From NCBI RefSeq assembly GCF_030272615.1, contig NC_081415.1, forward strand, positions 624,217,740 through 624,281,739: DNA of 64,000 nt, given 5' to 3'. Shown in pieces: positions 46,674 to 59,354 of this stretch (positions are counted from its first letter, which is position 1; every line of letters begins with the position of its first letter). The notes below the pieces were generated by a model. The model saw nothing but the letters and a program-made list of their open reading frames with translations, was not told where the DNA came from and made no database searches. The position numbers were made by a program, and so were the translations under genes. The stretch comes from Cryptomeria japonica. Taxonomy: Eukaryota > Streptophyta > Pinopsida > Cupressales > Cupressaceae.

Positions 46674-48095
46674 TCACTTTGCTGGGGTCAAAGGAAAACC
46701 AAGGCAGTCTACCTCTTCCTCAGAAATCCAAGATTAATCTTCAGCTGGTCTATCCTTCCACTTCACAAGATATTCCTTATATTGACTACTCCGGGTACTA
46801 CGCCCAATCCTACTATCCAAAATGTCTTCAATTTAATCTGATTCCTTCTGGGGCAACTCTTTCTCCAAGTCTACAATACTATCCTCACTGAATTCTAGTT
46901 CTTGATATTAATGTAGATTTGCAATGTTAAATTCAAGTGAAATAATCAGACTATCCAATAATCCCACTTCATATACATTTCCGAAATTGAACTTCCTAAA
47001 AATCTTGCAAGGTCCAAACTTCCTCATGTGCAACTTGTTATAAGTTCCAATCAACAATCTTTATTTTCTCAAATACACCATCACTTCATCACCAACTTGA
47101 AATTACTTATGTCTCCTCTTCTCATCTACTTTCTCCTTATACTTGTTGTTCATATCATCCAAATGTTGCTTAACTTGAATATGTAAGTCCTTCATGTGAT
47201 CTCCAAATTCTTCTCGTTCTGCACTTCTCTAGTCTTCACTACTAATATCTCTTAATTCCATTATATCTCGAGGGTGTGCTCTAGTAAGAATCTCAAAAGG
47301 TGTCCTTCTAGTACTCTTGCTTACTGAATTATTGTAGGCAAACTCTGCTTGTGCAAGAATCAAATCCCAACTTCTGGTTTTGTCTCCAACTAAACATCTT
47401 AACAAATTTCCCAAGCTCGAGTTAACTACTTCTATCTATCCATCAATCTATTGGTGAAAAGTATAACTGAACTTCAAATCTGTCTTCATCTTCTTCCAAA
47501 GTGTTCTCCAAAAATTACCAACAAACTTAGTATTTTTGTGTGAAACTATGCTCTTAGGTAATTCATGCAATTTCATCACTTCCTTGAAAAATAGGTCTGC
47601 TATATGTACTACATTTGTTGTTTTCTTACAAGGTATGAAATGAGTCATCTTTGAGAATCCATCAACTACCACAAATATAGAATTATTCCCTCTACTTTTT
47701 AGGCAATCCTAGTATGAAATCCATGCTTATATCTTCCCAAGGGTCAAAGGTTTATACAATCCCACATTCTGACTACTACCCTTTTCAACTTGACAAACTC
47801 TACAACTTTGCACATATTTCCTTACATCCTTATGAATCTAGGGCCAAAAGTCATGTTCACTCGCCACTGGTATTGTTTTATCAACACCAAAGTGTCTGGA
47901 TAATCCTCCACTATGTTTATCCTTAATCAAATTCTCACTCATACAACTCTTAGGTATGCACAAATGAACTCCTCTGAATAACATCCTATCCTAAATGAAG
48001 TAATCCAATCACTTGCTTCTGTTTACCATAACCGGATCTCTACATGCTCTCCAAGGTTCTATAAAATCCGGGTCATCATCATACAAGGTATTCAA
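46674..48095 (-). pseudogene. Chromovirus D integrase and chromodomain (part after C)
   Basis: Reading leftward from C: RNase H/integrase linker (NTLYDDDP, EPWRACRDPV near 48080-48030); integrase core [36 protein letters not shown] (47672-47450), where the second catalytic Asp of the usual SDRD is replaced by H; SLGNLLRCL-type MGNLLRCLVGDK with AQAEFAYNNS (47414-47229); and finally a chromodomain at 46832-46677 (IEDILDSRIGR, YKEYLVKWKDRP, SWISEEEV). Two TAA stops flank and interrupt the chromodomain. The terminal stop is at 46674-46676. Chromodomains at the integrase C-terminus define chromoviruses and are thought to bias insertion toward particular chromatin. Confidence 0.85.
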
Positions 48096-49007
48096 TGTTG
48101 GTATTTTGGATATGTTGATATGGTTTTGTCATTGATGTCAACACTTGGAGATCTTTGGTTATGTTCACCAACATGTTTAGTGACTTATGCACAGTCACGG
48201 GTATTTGGTTCACGAGCAGGATTATATTGTTCACTGGCACTGAGGTTGATCTGTTATCATCTGGTAATTACTTGGCTATGTTGAAGACATCACTTGGACA
48301 CTTTTTCTTGGTGATTTTTTAATTGGTCTAATTGGGTTTGCATATTTTCTATTACCGGCAAATAGGTCCAGGATATGCACTAGCAAGCTTATCTATTCCA
48401 GATTAGCATGACACATTATGACGAGCCGACATCATGCATCGCATATTGATTCATTTGTAATTGATTTTATTGTAATATCTTAGTGAGCTGACCTACACAT
48501 TTTGTCTTAGTTTCATATATATATGTAAGATCTCTTTTATGACACTGTGTAGTAGTGTGAAAAAGGATTGTAATAAGGTATAAGCGAATATAAGTAGAGC
48601 TATACACGCAGACATCATTCAAGATTGAAGGAAGGTTTAAAGAAGGAAAATCGGAGCTTAACAAGTACTAAATCCAACATATGAAGATGCTATTTTGAGC
48701 AGTACATTATCATTGGATTTAACCATCCATTTGTAGTCAGTGATTCCCATTTTGTGATTGAGCAGTGAGCTATAGGAAAATGGCCTTTATGCACGTGCAT
48801 ACTCCATATTGTATACACCTACTATCTGCAGTAGTATCATCTAATTGTGGGTAAGGTTTCCCACCATGGTTTTTCCCCTTACAGGGTTTCCACGTACAAA
48901 TAACTATGTTATGTGTTGTGTATGTTATTTGTCTTTCTGTTTCATGCATTAAACTTTACCGGTACTACAATTAATTGTTAAACTATCTACCAACGGAGGA
49001 CCTAACA
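48096..49007 (+). repeat. 5' LTR of element C (internally deleted)
   Basis: 912 bp. Compared with the 3' LTR it lacks a short direct repeat (cttgtcaacacttgtcaaca near 53634), a segment near 53940 and about 110 bp near its right end that includes the caccccccctctcag tract. Confidence 0.92.
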
Positions 49008-49009
49008 AT

Positions 49010-49021
49010 TGGTATCAGAGC
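49010..49021 (+). other. Primer-binding site of element C
   Basis: TGGTATCAGAGC, exact for plant initiator tRNA-Met, lies two bases after the LTR. Confidence 0.93.
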
Positions 49022-49064
49022 ATGGTCCTCTTTTTGTGGAAGTTTAACAGCTTGAGGAGATCCA

Positions 49065-52000
49065 ATGTCTTCTAACTTTTTCAGGAAGGACAGTCCAAAG
49101 CTTGATGGAACCAACTATGGTATATGGAAGATCAGAATGGAGACACATCTGAATTGCATTGGGAAAGACATATGGGATGTTACAAAGAATGGCTATACTG
49201 TTCCTACTCAAGGTCAACCTAATCCACCAACCTTGGCTAAAGATGAAGAAAATGATTGCAAAGCAAGAGAAGCACTATTGAGTGCATTGCGGATCAGCAA
49301 ATCATGTGATTATCAGATAGATCTACTGCTAAAGCTATTTGGGATAAGTTGGAAACATTGAATGAAGGTGATACCACAGTCAAAATTGCAAGGAATGCTT
49401 CTGGGTTCGGTATGAAAATCTGAAAATGGAAGAAGATGAAAGGATTTCTTCTTTTATGGAAAGAGTAAATGAAATTGCTTTGGGTATACAATGTTGTGGG
49501 GGAACCTTAAGTGAAGATGAAATTGTTTCAAAAGTTTTAAGAGCTTTTCCACCGACATATAAAATAAAAGTAACTACTATTAATAAATTCAGAACAATGC
49601 CTAATGCATCAGTATCTAGAGACACTTTGGTTGGAAAACTTTCAGCTTTTGAACTTGAGGAATTTGGTCTTATTACTTCTATTAAGATAGATTTAGCTTT
49701 CAAAATATCGTCATCTTCTGTAGCATCATCACCATCATCTAAAAAATCTGATTGGAAAGCCTTTTATGCAAGATAACTTGAAGAAATTAGAAAGGAGAAT
49801 GAAGAACTGGAAGAGCTTGAAGCACTATTTGCAAGGAAAATGTCTAAAGGTCCAGTTAGAAGTAAGTATGAAGGTAAAGCTCCATTTAAATGTTTTAACT
49901 GCAATATGATTGGTCATATGGCTTCTAGGTGTCCTGGTAGACATGCAAGATTGAAATAAGAAGCTAAAAGAACATACAAGCCTAACCCTGAATATAAAAG
50001 GTACAAATTTAAGAAGAATAGAAACAAATCATGTTACTCTGCTAATGAAGGAGTTACTGATGATTCTAATGAGGAACCGATAGACAATGGATGGGCTTTT
50101 GTTGCTATAACAAAAGATCAACCAACACCTACTATTCAACCAATAGAGCAGGCCCTGGCAGCTAAAATTGAGGATAAGGATGAATGGATTATTGATTCCG
50201 GATGTTCACATCATATGGATGGTGATAAAAGTTAATTCTTAACCTTTCAGGAATACAATGGAGGTCTAGTAAGATTTGGAGATGAATAATCTTGTTTGAT
50301 CAGAGGAAAGGGCACTATATCTTTTGATGGTAAGCATAAGACTGATAATGTTTACTTTGTTGAAGGTTTGAAGCATAATATTTTGAGTGTTGATCAATTA
50401 GTTGAAAAGGGATTTCAATTACAATTCAAGAATGGTAAATGCAAAATCACGAATAGAACTAGTTTAGAAATTGCAGCCGATAATCAAACTAGAGGTAATA
50501 TCTTTCATTTGAATAACAATGAGAAGACATGCTTGATTGTACACATTGATGAAAGTTGGTTATGGCATAAGAGACGGTGTCATGTAAATTTTGATTGCAT
50601 TATGAAAATAAGTACAACTAAGCCAGCAAAAGATTTACCTAAGATTGTTAAGCCTCACAATCTGGTATGTAAGGAATGTCAATTTGGAATACAAGTTAGA
50701 GCAACTTTTAAGAGTATACCAAAAAAATCCAATAATGTTCTTCACTTAATTCATACTGATTTATGTGGTCTGGCAAGAACTAGAAGTTTACAAGGAGAGG
50801 TATTTTATGCTAATCATTGATGACTATTCTAGAATGTGTTGGGTTACTTTTCTCAGAGAGAAATCAGAAGCTTTTGGGAAGCTCAAACTATTCAAGGTCA
50901 TGGTAGAGAATGAAACCGGTAAGAAAATCAAATGCTTGAGATCAGGTCAAGGAGGTAAATTCACATCTAAGGAATTTAATACATTCTGTGAAGTAATGGA
51001 ATTAAAAGACAGTTATCAGAACCTCAAATACCCCACCAGAATGGAGTTGTGGAAAGAAAGAACATAACTATTTTGGATGCATCTAAAAGCATGATATTAG
51101 AAGCAAATTTACCTCATGTGTATTGGAGAGAAGCAGTCAATACAACTGTTTATACATTCAACAAAGTTCACATCAAAGGAGAAACCGGTAAGACCCCTCA
51201 TGAACTATGGTTTGGTAATACTCCTACTCTTAATATTTAAGAATATTTGGAAGTAAATGTTATATTAGGAGAGATGAGTATATTGGCAAATTTGATCCTA
51301 GAAGTGATGAAGCAATATTTTTTTGTTATTCGTCTAAGAGAAAGGCATATAAATGTTTTAATAAGAGATTGTAGAAAATCATTGAAAGTGCAAATATGAA
51401 GATTGATGAATAGTTTAGAAGGTCTATAGACTCTGAATCGGCACTTGAGATAATCACAAATGAACCTACTATGAGCACACCAGTACAAAATGTTGATCCA
51501 GTCACACCGGAATCATCTGAGAATTCCACAGTGACTGAAGAACCACAACAAGTGAAAACACCCAAGTATGTTAGATTGAATCACTCTGAAAATCAGATAA
51601 TTGGGAACTAGTATCAAGGAGTTATGACTAGAGTAAGATTTGAAAATGAAGAGGTATGTCTTATTTCTCAAATTGAACCAGCAACTTTTAATGAGGCATG
51701 TGAAGATAAACATTGGATCAAAGCTATGGAAGATGAATTGGAACAAACTGAAAAGAATAACACATGGACATTAGTTCCCTGGCCTAAAGACAAAAATGTA
51801 ATTGGAACTAAATGGGTATTCAGAAATAAACTTAATGAAGATGGTAAGGTAATCAGAATTAAAGCAAGATTAGTGTGTAAGGGATATTAACAGAAAGAAG
51901 GAATTGATTACAATGAAACCTTTGCACCGATAGCTAGAATTAAGGCAGTTAGATTATTCTTAGCTTTTGCAGCACATAAGAACTATAAAGTATATCAAAT

Positions 52001-53211
52001 GGATGTTAAATGTGCATTTCTGAATGGAGATCTAGAAGAAGAAGTTTACATTGAACAATCTGATGGATTTTCATTGATAGATGACAAAGATATGGTTTAC
52101 AGGTTAAGGAAAGCTTTATATGGACTAAAGCAAGCTCCTAGAGCTTGGTATGCTAGATTGGACAAATATCTTTTGAAGATTGGTTTTACTAAAGGTAATG
52201 CTGACAACAATCTATATTACATAGCAACTAATGATGACATCTTGGCTATTGAAGTTTTTGTTGATGATATAACCTCTAGAGGAGAAGATGGATTGTGTAA
52301 AGATTTTTCTAATAAGATGTAGGAAGAATTTGAAATGTCTATGATTGGGGAGATAAAATTCTTTTTAGGATTGTAGATATCACAGACTCATAAAGGTATA
52401 TTCACAAATCAATTAAAGTACTTGAAGGAATTACTAAATAAATTTGGTATGGAAAACTCTAAACCGGTAAGCAGACCTATGGCTACAACTGATAAGCTAT
52501 CTTTGAAGGATAAATCAACACCTGTTAATCCGGCTAGGTACAAGTTTATGATAGGAGGTTTACTATATTTAACACAAACAAGACCTGATATTACGAATGT
52601 AGTATGTATTGTTTCAATATTTCAGAGTAATCCTAAGGAAAATCATGAATCAATAGTAAAAAGAATTTTCCAGTATCTACAAGGCACTACAAAATTTGGC
52701 TTATGGTATCCTAGAGATGAAAACTTTGATTTATGTGCATACATAGATGCAAATTGGGTAGGAGATGTAGATGACAGAAAAAAGCACCATCGGCGGAGCA
52801 CTTTTTCTTAGCAGCAGACTAATTTCATGGTTGAGCAAGAAACAAAGTTGCACATCACTATAAACAACATAATCAGAATATGTTGCAGCAGCAACTAATT
52901 GTACACAGGTATTATGGATTTAGCAAATGTTGAAGGACATAAAGGTAAAATGCAAGGAACCCATAATCATTTACTATGATAATATGGGAGAAATTGATAT
53001 ATCAAAGAACTCAGTATTTCACTCTAAAACTAAACATGTTTCTGTCAAATTTAATTTTTTGAAACAAAATGTTGAAGCAAAAGAAGTGAAATTGGTTTAT
53101 GTGAATACTGAAGAGTAGATTGTAGATATCTTTACTAAACCTTTGCCTAAGGAAACTTTTGAATATCTTAGAGAGCAGCTTGGAGTTATACCCTCACTGG
53201 AAAAAACATAG
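49065..53211 (+). pseudogene. Element C gag-pol polyprotein, copia type, several frameshifts
   Basis: Starts at ATG 49065 (KLDGTNYGIWKIRMETHL) and ends at TAG 53209. The zinc knuckle CFNCNMIGHMASRC lies at 49891-49932. Protease WIIDSGCSHHM has DSG at 50194-50202 with a stop soon after. GAG-pre-integrase is LWHKRRCHVNF; integrase starts LIHTDLCG. Reverse transcriptase has KWVFRNKLNEDG, YGLKQAPRAWY and FVDD at 52257-52268; RNase H has WLSKKQSC and ends DIFTKPLPKETFEYLR. The frame changes near 49370, 50790, 51040, 51240-51600 and 52790, and many stops occur. The protein is clearly related to A and B but a separate family. Confidence 0.92.
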
Positions 53212-53568
53212 ACAGTTGGAGCATGGCATCAAACCGACAGAATTAATAGAGAAATCTTTTTTCCATCTTTGATGAGGAGAGCTACTTCTTAGGGGGAGTA
53301 GTTGGATAAATTAATAAGTTGGTATTTTGCGATAAGTTCTTTGAACTGATTATATTTGGTTTTGTATTTCTTTGGCATTTGATGTCAAATGGGAGAGATA
53401 TCTATGGAAAAGCACATTATCTTTTGGGGAGAGATTATTCCTAGGGGGAGAGATATTATGTATTTTGATTTTTGGTTAATGATCTCTTTGGGAGATTGTT
53501 GGTTTTTGGTTTTTGGCATTTCTGCTTTGGCATTTCGATGGTTTTTCCATCTTGTGTTGCCATCAATG

Positions 53569-53582
53569 CCAAAGGGGGAGAT
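53569..53582 (+). other. Polypurine tract of element C
   Basis: CCAAAGGGGGAGAT before the 3' LTR, identical to A and B. The preceding catcaatg is also shared. Confidence 0.9.
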
Positions 53583-54654
53583 TGTTGGTATTTTGGATAT
53601 GTTGATATGGTTTGGTCATTGATTTCAAAACTTGTCAACACTTGTCAACACTTGAAGAACACTTGGAGATATTTGGTTATGTTCACCGTCATGTTTGGTG
53701 ACATATGCACAGTCACTGGTATCTAGTTCACCGACAGGATTATATTGTTCACCAGCACTGAGGATGATCTGTTATCATTTGGATATTACTTGGTTATGTC
53801 AAAGACATTGCTTGGACACTTTGTCTTGGTGATTTGTTCATTGGTCTAATCGGGTTTGCATATTTGTTGTTACCGGCAAATAGGTCCAAGATATGCACCA
53901 ACAAGCTTATCTATTCCAGATTAGCATGACATGTTATGAAGATGATTCATTATTATTGTAAATTCATTGAGCCGACATCATGCATCGCATATTGATTCAT
54001 TTGTAATTGATTTTATTGTAATATCTTAGTGAGCCGACCTACACATTTGGTCTTAGGTTCTGGTATATATGTAAGATCTCATTTATGAGATTGTGTAGTA
54101 GTGTAAAAAAGGATTGTAATAAGGTATATGTGAATATAAGTAGAGCTATACAAAGAGACATCATTCAAGATTGAAGGAAGGTTTGAAGAAGGCAAATCAG
54201 AGCTTAACCGGTACTGAATCCAACATATGAAGATGCTATTTTGAGCAGTACATTATCATTGAATTTAACCATCCAATTGTAGTCAGTGTGACTCCCATTT
54301 TGTGATTGAGCAGTGAGCTCTAGGTTGTTGGCCTCTTTGCATGTGCAGACACCATATTGTATACACATACTATATGCAGTAGTATCATCTGATTGTGGGT
54401 AAGGTTTCCCACCATGGTTTTTCCCCTTACAGGGTTTCCACGTACAAATAATTATGTTATGTGTTGTGTATGTTATTTGTCTTTCTGTTTCATGCATTAA
54501 ACTTTACCGGTAATGCAATTAACTGTTAAACTATCTACTGAAATTAAAGTTTTGTTTACCGACATTAAGCATTAAGTTTGGTTAAGTTAGTTTTGATTTG
54601 TATTTATTGGACAACTGATTCACCCCCCCTCTCAGTTGTCTTCGGGACCTAACA
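53583..54654 (+). repeat. 3' LTR of element C
   Basis: 1,072 bp, the more complete copy. It ends with gattcaccccccctctcagt, then tgtcttcgggacctaaca. Confidence 0.93.
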
Positions 54655-54659
54655 TTCAA

Positions 54660-56169
54660 CTACTCAAATCCTAATACTGTCACTCTCATCTCTATCAACA
54701 ACTTTGTTACATTTCCCACTTCTATGCTTCAACATAAAGGTGTAACTCGGCAAAAATTCCACCCATCTCATATGTCTCTAATTCAACTTACTCTAGTTGT
54801 TCAAATACTACAAAGCTTGATCATCGGTATACAACACAAACTCCTTAGGAAACAAGTAATGTCTCCACTTCTTCAAGGCTTGACCTATGGCATAAAATTC
54901 TTGATTATACATTGAATATCTCCTCCGAGCATCATTTGATTTCTCACTAAAATAAGCTACTGGTCTCCCTTCCTAACTCAAGACCGCTCCTATTGTTGTT
55001 CCACTTGCACCACAATCCACTTGAAATACTTTATTGAAATCCAGTAAAGCTAACATAGGCTGCTCAGTCACTTTTCGCTTCAATAGTTCAATTTTTTGTT
55101 TGCTTCGGTGGTCCACTTGAACTCCATCCTATCTCCCCTTAGTGTCTTAGTCATAGGGTTACAAAGTGAACTACAATTTTTTATGAACTTCTAGTAAAAC
55201 TAGCCAATCCATGAAATGATCTTACCTCCAATGCTTTCTGGTGTAGGCCATTCAACAATTGCTTTTACTTTATTAGGGTCCATCTTCAAACCATCCTTAG
55301 ATATCACAAATCCCAAATAGACTAACTCATCCTTCATGAAAGTACACTTCTTAAGATTTATCGATAATTTTTCTTCTCTCAACCTCCGCAAAACTTGTCT
55401 TGAATGCAACAAATGCTTCTCTTTTATCTTACTGAAAATCAAAATGTCATCCAAGTATACAATAACAAACTTACCCAACAATTTATTCAATACCTCATTC
55501 ATCAGCCTCATGAAATTACTTGGTGCATTAGTTAACCCAAAAGGCATCACCAACCACTCATACAATCTTTCGTTTGTCTTGAATGTTGTCTTCCACTCAT
55601 CTCCTTCTTTGATCCTGATCTAATGATATTCACTCTTCAAGTCTATCTTTGTAAAGTATTTGGCTCCACTCAAACAGTCCATTATGTCATCCATCCTAGG
55701 CAAAGGAAACCGATATCTCACTGTGATCTTGTTTATTGCTCTAGAATCGGTACACATTCTCCATTCTCCATTCTTCTTAGGTGCTAATATTGTTGATACT
55801 GCACAAGGACTCAAACTTTCTCTAATCAAACCTTTCTTCAATAACTCCTACACTTGTCTATTCAAATATTCATAACTCCTACACTTGTCTATTCAAATAT
55901 TCATTCTCTACCCATGTCATCTAGTGTGCAACTTTGTTAGGCAAACTAGCTCCAAGAACCATGTCCATGCAATGACTGATACTTCTCACAGGTGGTAATC
56001 CATTAGGCACATTATCCGAAATGATGTCTTCATACTCTGTCAACCAATCTTTTATCTCTTCTGGTTGTTCTATTTCATGCTCTGGGTTCTCAGTCATCTT
56101 AGTAACTAAGGTACAACACACATTCTCATGTCTCATTCCATCCACCAAACAGATTCTAGCATTCGTACA
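54660..56169 (-). pseudogene. Chromovirus D reverse transcriptase and RNase H
   Basis: Between solo LTR K and element C, read leftward. A linker after protease includes EIKDWLTEYEDIISDNVPNG and LPPVRSISHCMD (56100-55930). Reverse transcriptase follows: [44 protein letters not shown] (55841-55680), a stop near 55620, [20 protein letters not shown], then YLDD at 55457-55446 and [16 protein letters not shown] (to 55250). RNase H sequence is present but heavily degraded from 55200 to 54660, with multiple stops and frame changes. Retained motif spacing and the YLDD box identify Ty3/gypsy. It is inactive. Confidence 0.88.
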
Positions 56170-56174
56170 AACTT

Positions 56175-57666
56175 TGTTGGCATTATGTGAACCGGTATGA
56201 GGACATAATGACATTGCATGTTGTCATTGATGTCAATATGTTGCAAAGGTGTGAACTAGCATATGTGAGAACCGATATAACACTGTGAACCGGTATTTGT
56301 GCCAAAGTGAAGTGGTGTGCTTGTTCAAGGTGAACCAACGTATGGTTATAGGAACCAACACATGGAAGCATTGAATGACTATCGGTTCGTAGTCTCAACT
56401 TTAGCGTTTCTGGTTGAAGTGCTTCAAGCCTGTGTGGCCCAACCGGTGACTTTGTACAATGAGTTAGCATGATAACAATGAACAAGATTGTGTTGCCACA
56501 TAAGCCTTGTGTTCACGAAGGATCGTGCATGAAGAAGATCTTGCCTATCTACCTCAGGAATATGAGAAGACTGTGCAATGAAGATAACGTGTGATGGGTT
56601 ATCAACCGCCATGGAAATGGTGAAAAATGAACGGTGGAGATTAATGCAATATGCTCAACAATCAGGATTAGACTGTTTGAATTCCTTAACCTATTAGTTT
56701 TAGGGTTTAGGTTTTATGCTTCCGACCTAACTATTTTCTATAAGGTCAATGTTGTGACTCTTTCTAGGGTTGTTGGCAAAAGTTGTGTGTGAGTATCCAA
56801 GATAAAGGATACGTGTTTCTTGCCAGACCAAAAGGAGAGAAGTGATACCTGCAGAGTGTAAGTGCAAAAGGAGAAGAGGAGCTTATGTGGATCTGCATTG
56901 GCATTGAGTGTTGTTACCAGATCATAGTAATACCCGTTGATCTCTAACCACCTCAACAGTTGGAAAATCCCTTAACAGGGTAGCCCTAACCGGCTTACTG
57001 TAAATCCTTTAACAGGGTAACTCTAAGCTACTGAGTTTGAAGTCCTTTAGCTATTGAGTTCTTGAAATCCTCTAACAAGGTTTAACCCTTAATCAGGTAT
57101 TGTAGCCATCCCTTAACTGGGTGATCTCTAATAGGATCGGTTCCTAGCAGAACCTATTGTAATGTCTTTAACCGGACAAGGCTCCTAACAGAGCGGACTT
57201 CCAAAGAGTTCAAAAATAGCTTGTGGGTATTCATCCACACCGTGGCTTTTCCCAGTTGGGTTTCCACATGAAAAATATGTGTGTCATGTGTGATGTTTTT
57301 ATCTTGTGATGCTTTGCTATTGTTTGTCAAGCATATGATGGTTCTGTGGTTTATGCCTGTCAATGAAACATGTTGAACTAGCTTCTATTATGATATGATG
57401 ATAGATTACCTCTTTATGCATAAGAATGAATTGGTAGTGTAGTCTCAAGTTGAGTGAAAGGCTAAGTGAGTAACCGGTTAATGCTTGCCTTAGACATTCT
57501 TAGCTTTACTGGTTGCATTCTGTTTCAAACCGGTGCTACTGTCTTCTAGTCTTCTGAAGTGTTTGTTGTCAAACTAGTTTAAGAGAAATTGTTTTGTATG
57601 TATTGATTCACCCCCCCCCCCCTCTCAGTACTGGTTTGGTACTATTTTCTCATCATTGAGTTATCA
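56175..57666 (+). mobile_element. Solo LTR K of the A/B copia family, inside chromovirus D
   Basis: This 1,492-bp sequence runs from TGTTGGCATTATGTG to GAGTTATCA with a perfect AACTT duplication (56170-56174 and 57667-57671). It matches the A and B LTRs throughout, including the cttaac(a/c)(g/a)ggt motif array and the C-tract (14 C near 57610). No primer-binding site, internal region or second LTR is attached. It is the product of LTR-LTR recombination after insertion. Confidence 0.94.
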
Positions 57667-57671
57667 AACTT

Positions 57672-59340
57672 CACTCTTTAGAGGCTCCTCCAAGGGAAAC
57701 AAGGTTTGCTTCATCCCATTGGCCACAGTAGGGTATGCATTCTTCCTCTGATAATGTATTGCCTATCTATCAAACTGCCAAGGTCTACCAAACAAAAGGT
57801 GGCAAATATCCATAGGCATAATATCACATAAGACTTCAACATGATAATTCCCAATTTTCAATCTCACCAAAAATTTCTCACTTATTAACAACTTATGATC
57901 ATCCTAAATCCATGCTATCTGATAAGGCTTAGGGTGTTTCAATCTTTCCAAATTCAACTTATTCACCATCTCTTCTGAAATAAGATTATCTGAACTATCA
58001 CTATGAATGACAACTTTACAGCTCTTATTAGATACCTTACATTTGGTCTTGAACAAATTCTTCAGTTGTAAGGGCTCTTCATCTCTCCCGGTATGACACA
58101 AAGCTCTCCTCATCATCCATAGTTCTCCATCTTCTGATTTATTAGCTGATCTAGTGGGGTTTTCTTCCACCACTGTTGTTCTTTTGATATTCTCTATCTT
58201 CTTACACTTGAAAGCATGATATCCTTCTCCTCCACACTTATAGAAAGTTCCTCTAAACACTCTCTTGTCTTGTCTTCGCTCATCTTTCCCAAAATTCTCA
58301 TTCTGGTAGCCATCTGGTTGTCTTCTCTAGTAGAAATTTGTATCATCTTTCCAGTATGAATTAGATTCTTTGCTCACTTTCTTGTCCTTGCTATGATCCA
58401 TACAGGTTCCTCTACCTCCGATATATCCTCTTCCTCCTTGAAATCTTCCTCTAGAAAACCTTCTACCTCTACCTCTCTGCCTCTGCTCATGTCTTTTGTT
58501 CATCTCTGTTCTACTTTCAGGGCATAATGGTAAGCTTCTTTGACACTTTACAATTTGATCAAACTGAGTTCATCTTGTATAGACATACGCAATCCATTCA
58601 AATATCTTAGAACTTGTTCAACTTCATCATCAACATGTCTGGATCTAATATTCAACTTGTAAAATGCTTTGGTGTACTCTTTCACAGTAGACTCCTTCTG
58701 TCTCAAATTTTGCAACTTCCGGAACAAATTCACTTGATAATCAACTGGCATAAATTTTGATTTCAACTTAGCAGCCATTCGATCCCATGTTTTGATCTTC
58801 TCTTTACCTCTTCTTTGTCTATCAATCTTCAAAATGCTCCCACAAAAGAGATGCATGACCCTTCAATCGGGTAGAGGCATATTTCACCTTCCTTTCTTTT
58901 GTAGTGTTTTCAAAATCAAAATATTTCTCCATCTCCGAGATCCAATCCATCAATACATTTGAATCCAACTTTCCATCATATTCTGATGGGGAAAAATGAG
59001 GTTTAGTATTCGCCCTACTCAAAACCGTAAAAAACCTCTCTTCATCTAGATTAATCGACAGTGGGTTTACTTGTTCTACTAGGGCTTCTTCTCCTTCATC
59101 TTCACTTACATCTTCAATAGGTCAACCTCTTCTCTAGGTTGTCTCAACGGCTTCCAACCGGGCTGAAATTCCTCTTAGCATTTCCATCATAGTAGGGTCT
59201 ACATTCCCACACACTCGACCATTCCTATTTCCACTTTGCATCATCTTCACACTAGTCCTCTGTAGCTGTAGGTCAGATCCATAGTCTGCCACCATACAAC
59301 AAAATTTGTCAGGACAACGCAAATTCCAAAATGAAAGCTC
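57672..59340 (-). pseudogene. Chromovirus D gag and protease
   Basis: Read leftward from the 5' LTR. Gag begins near 59300 (MMEMLRGISARLEAVE), then PHFSPSEYDGKLDSNVLMDW, EKYFDF, YASTRLKGHASLLWEH and WDRMAAKLKSKFMPVDYQ, LFRKLQNLRQKESTVKEYTK (58856-58548): the usual plant gypsy gag. An arginine- and glycine-rich linker follows. The knuckle at about 58250-58205 reads FYKCGGEGYHAFKC, where the first Cys is Phe and the His is Tyr. Protease is marked by a degraded HSDSSDNLIS (58000) and KLNLERLKHPKPYQI. Stops separate most of these pieces. K interrupts the sequence between protease and reverse transcriptase. Confidence 0.85.
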
Positions 59341-59341
59341 A

Positions 59342-59352
59342 TTCTGATACCA
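59342..59352 (-). other. Primer-binding site of chromovirus D
   Basis: The minus strand reads TTGGTATCAGAATGAGC after the LTR end CTGCACCA. The first ten bases match the initiator tRNA-Met complement, then it diverges by an apparent insertion. Confidence 0.7.
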
Positions 59353-59354
59353 AT

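Larger units (their letters stand above)
48096..54654 (+). mobile_element. Copia LTR retrotransposon C inserted in chromovirus D
   Basis: This 6,559-bp plus-strand insertion has a perfect TTCAA duplication (48091-48095 and 54655-54659). Its LTRs begin TGTTGGTATTTTGG and end CCTAACA. The primer-binding site is an exact initiator tRNA-Met match and the polypurine tract equals that of A and B. The LTR lengths are unequal (912 and 1,072 bp) because the left one has lost three segments. Pol is broken by several frameshifts. It lies between the RNase H and integrase parts of D. Confidence 0.95.

Noticed and set aside
46643-46900. Plus-strand frames at the left end of element D
   Set aside because: The minus strand encodes the integrase tail and chromodomain here, so the plus frames are shadows.
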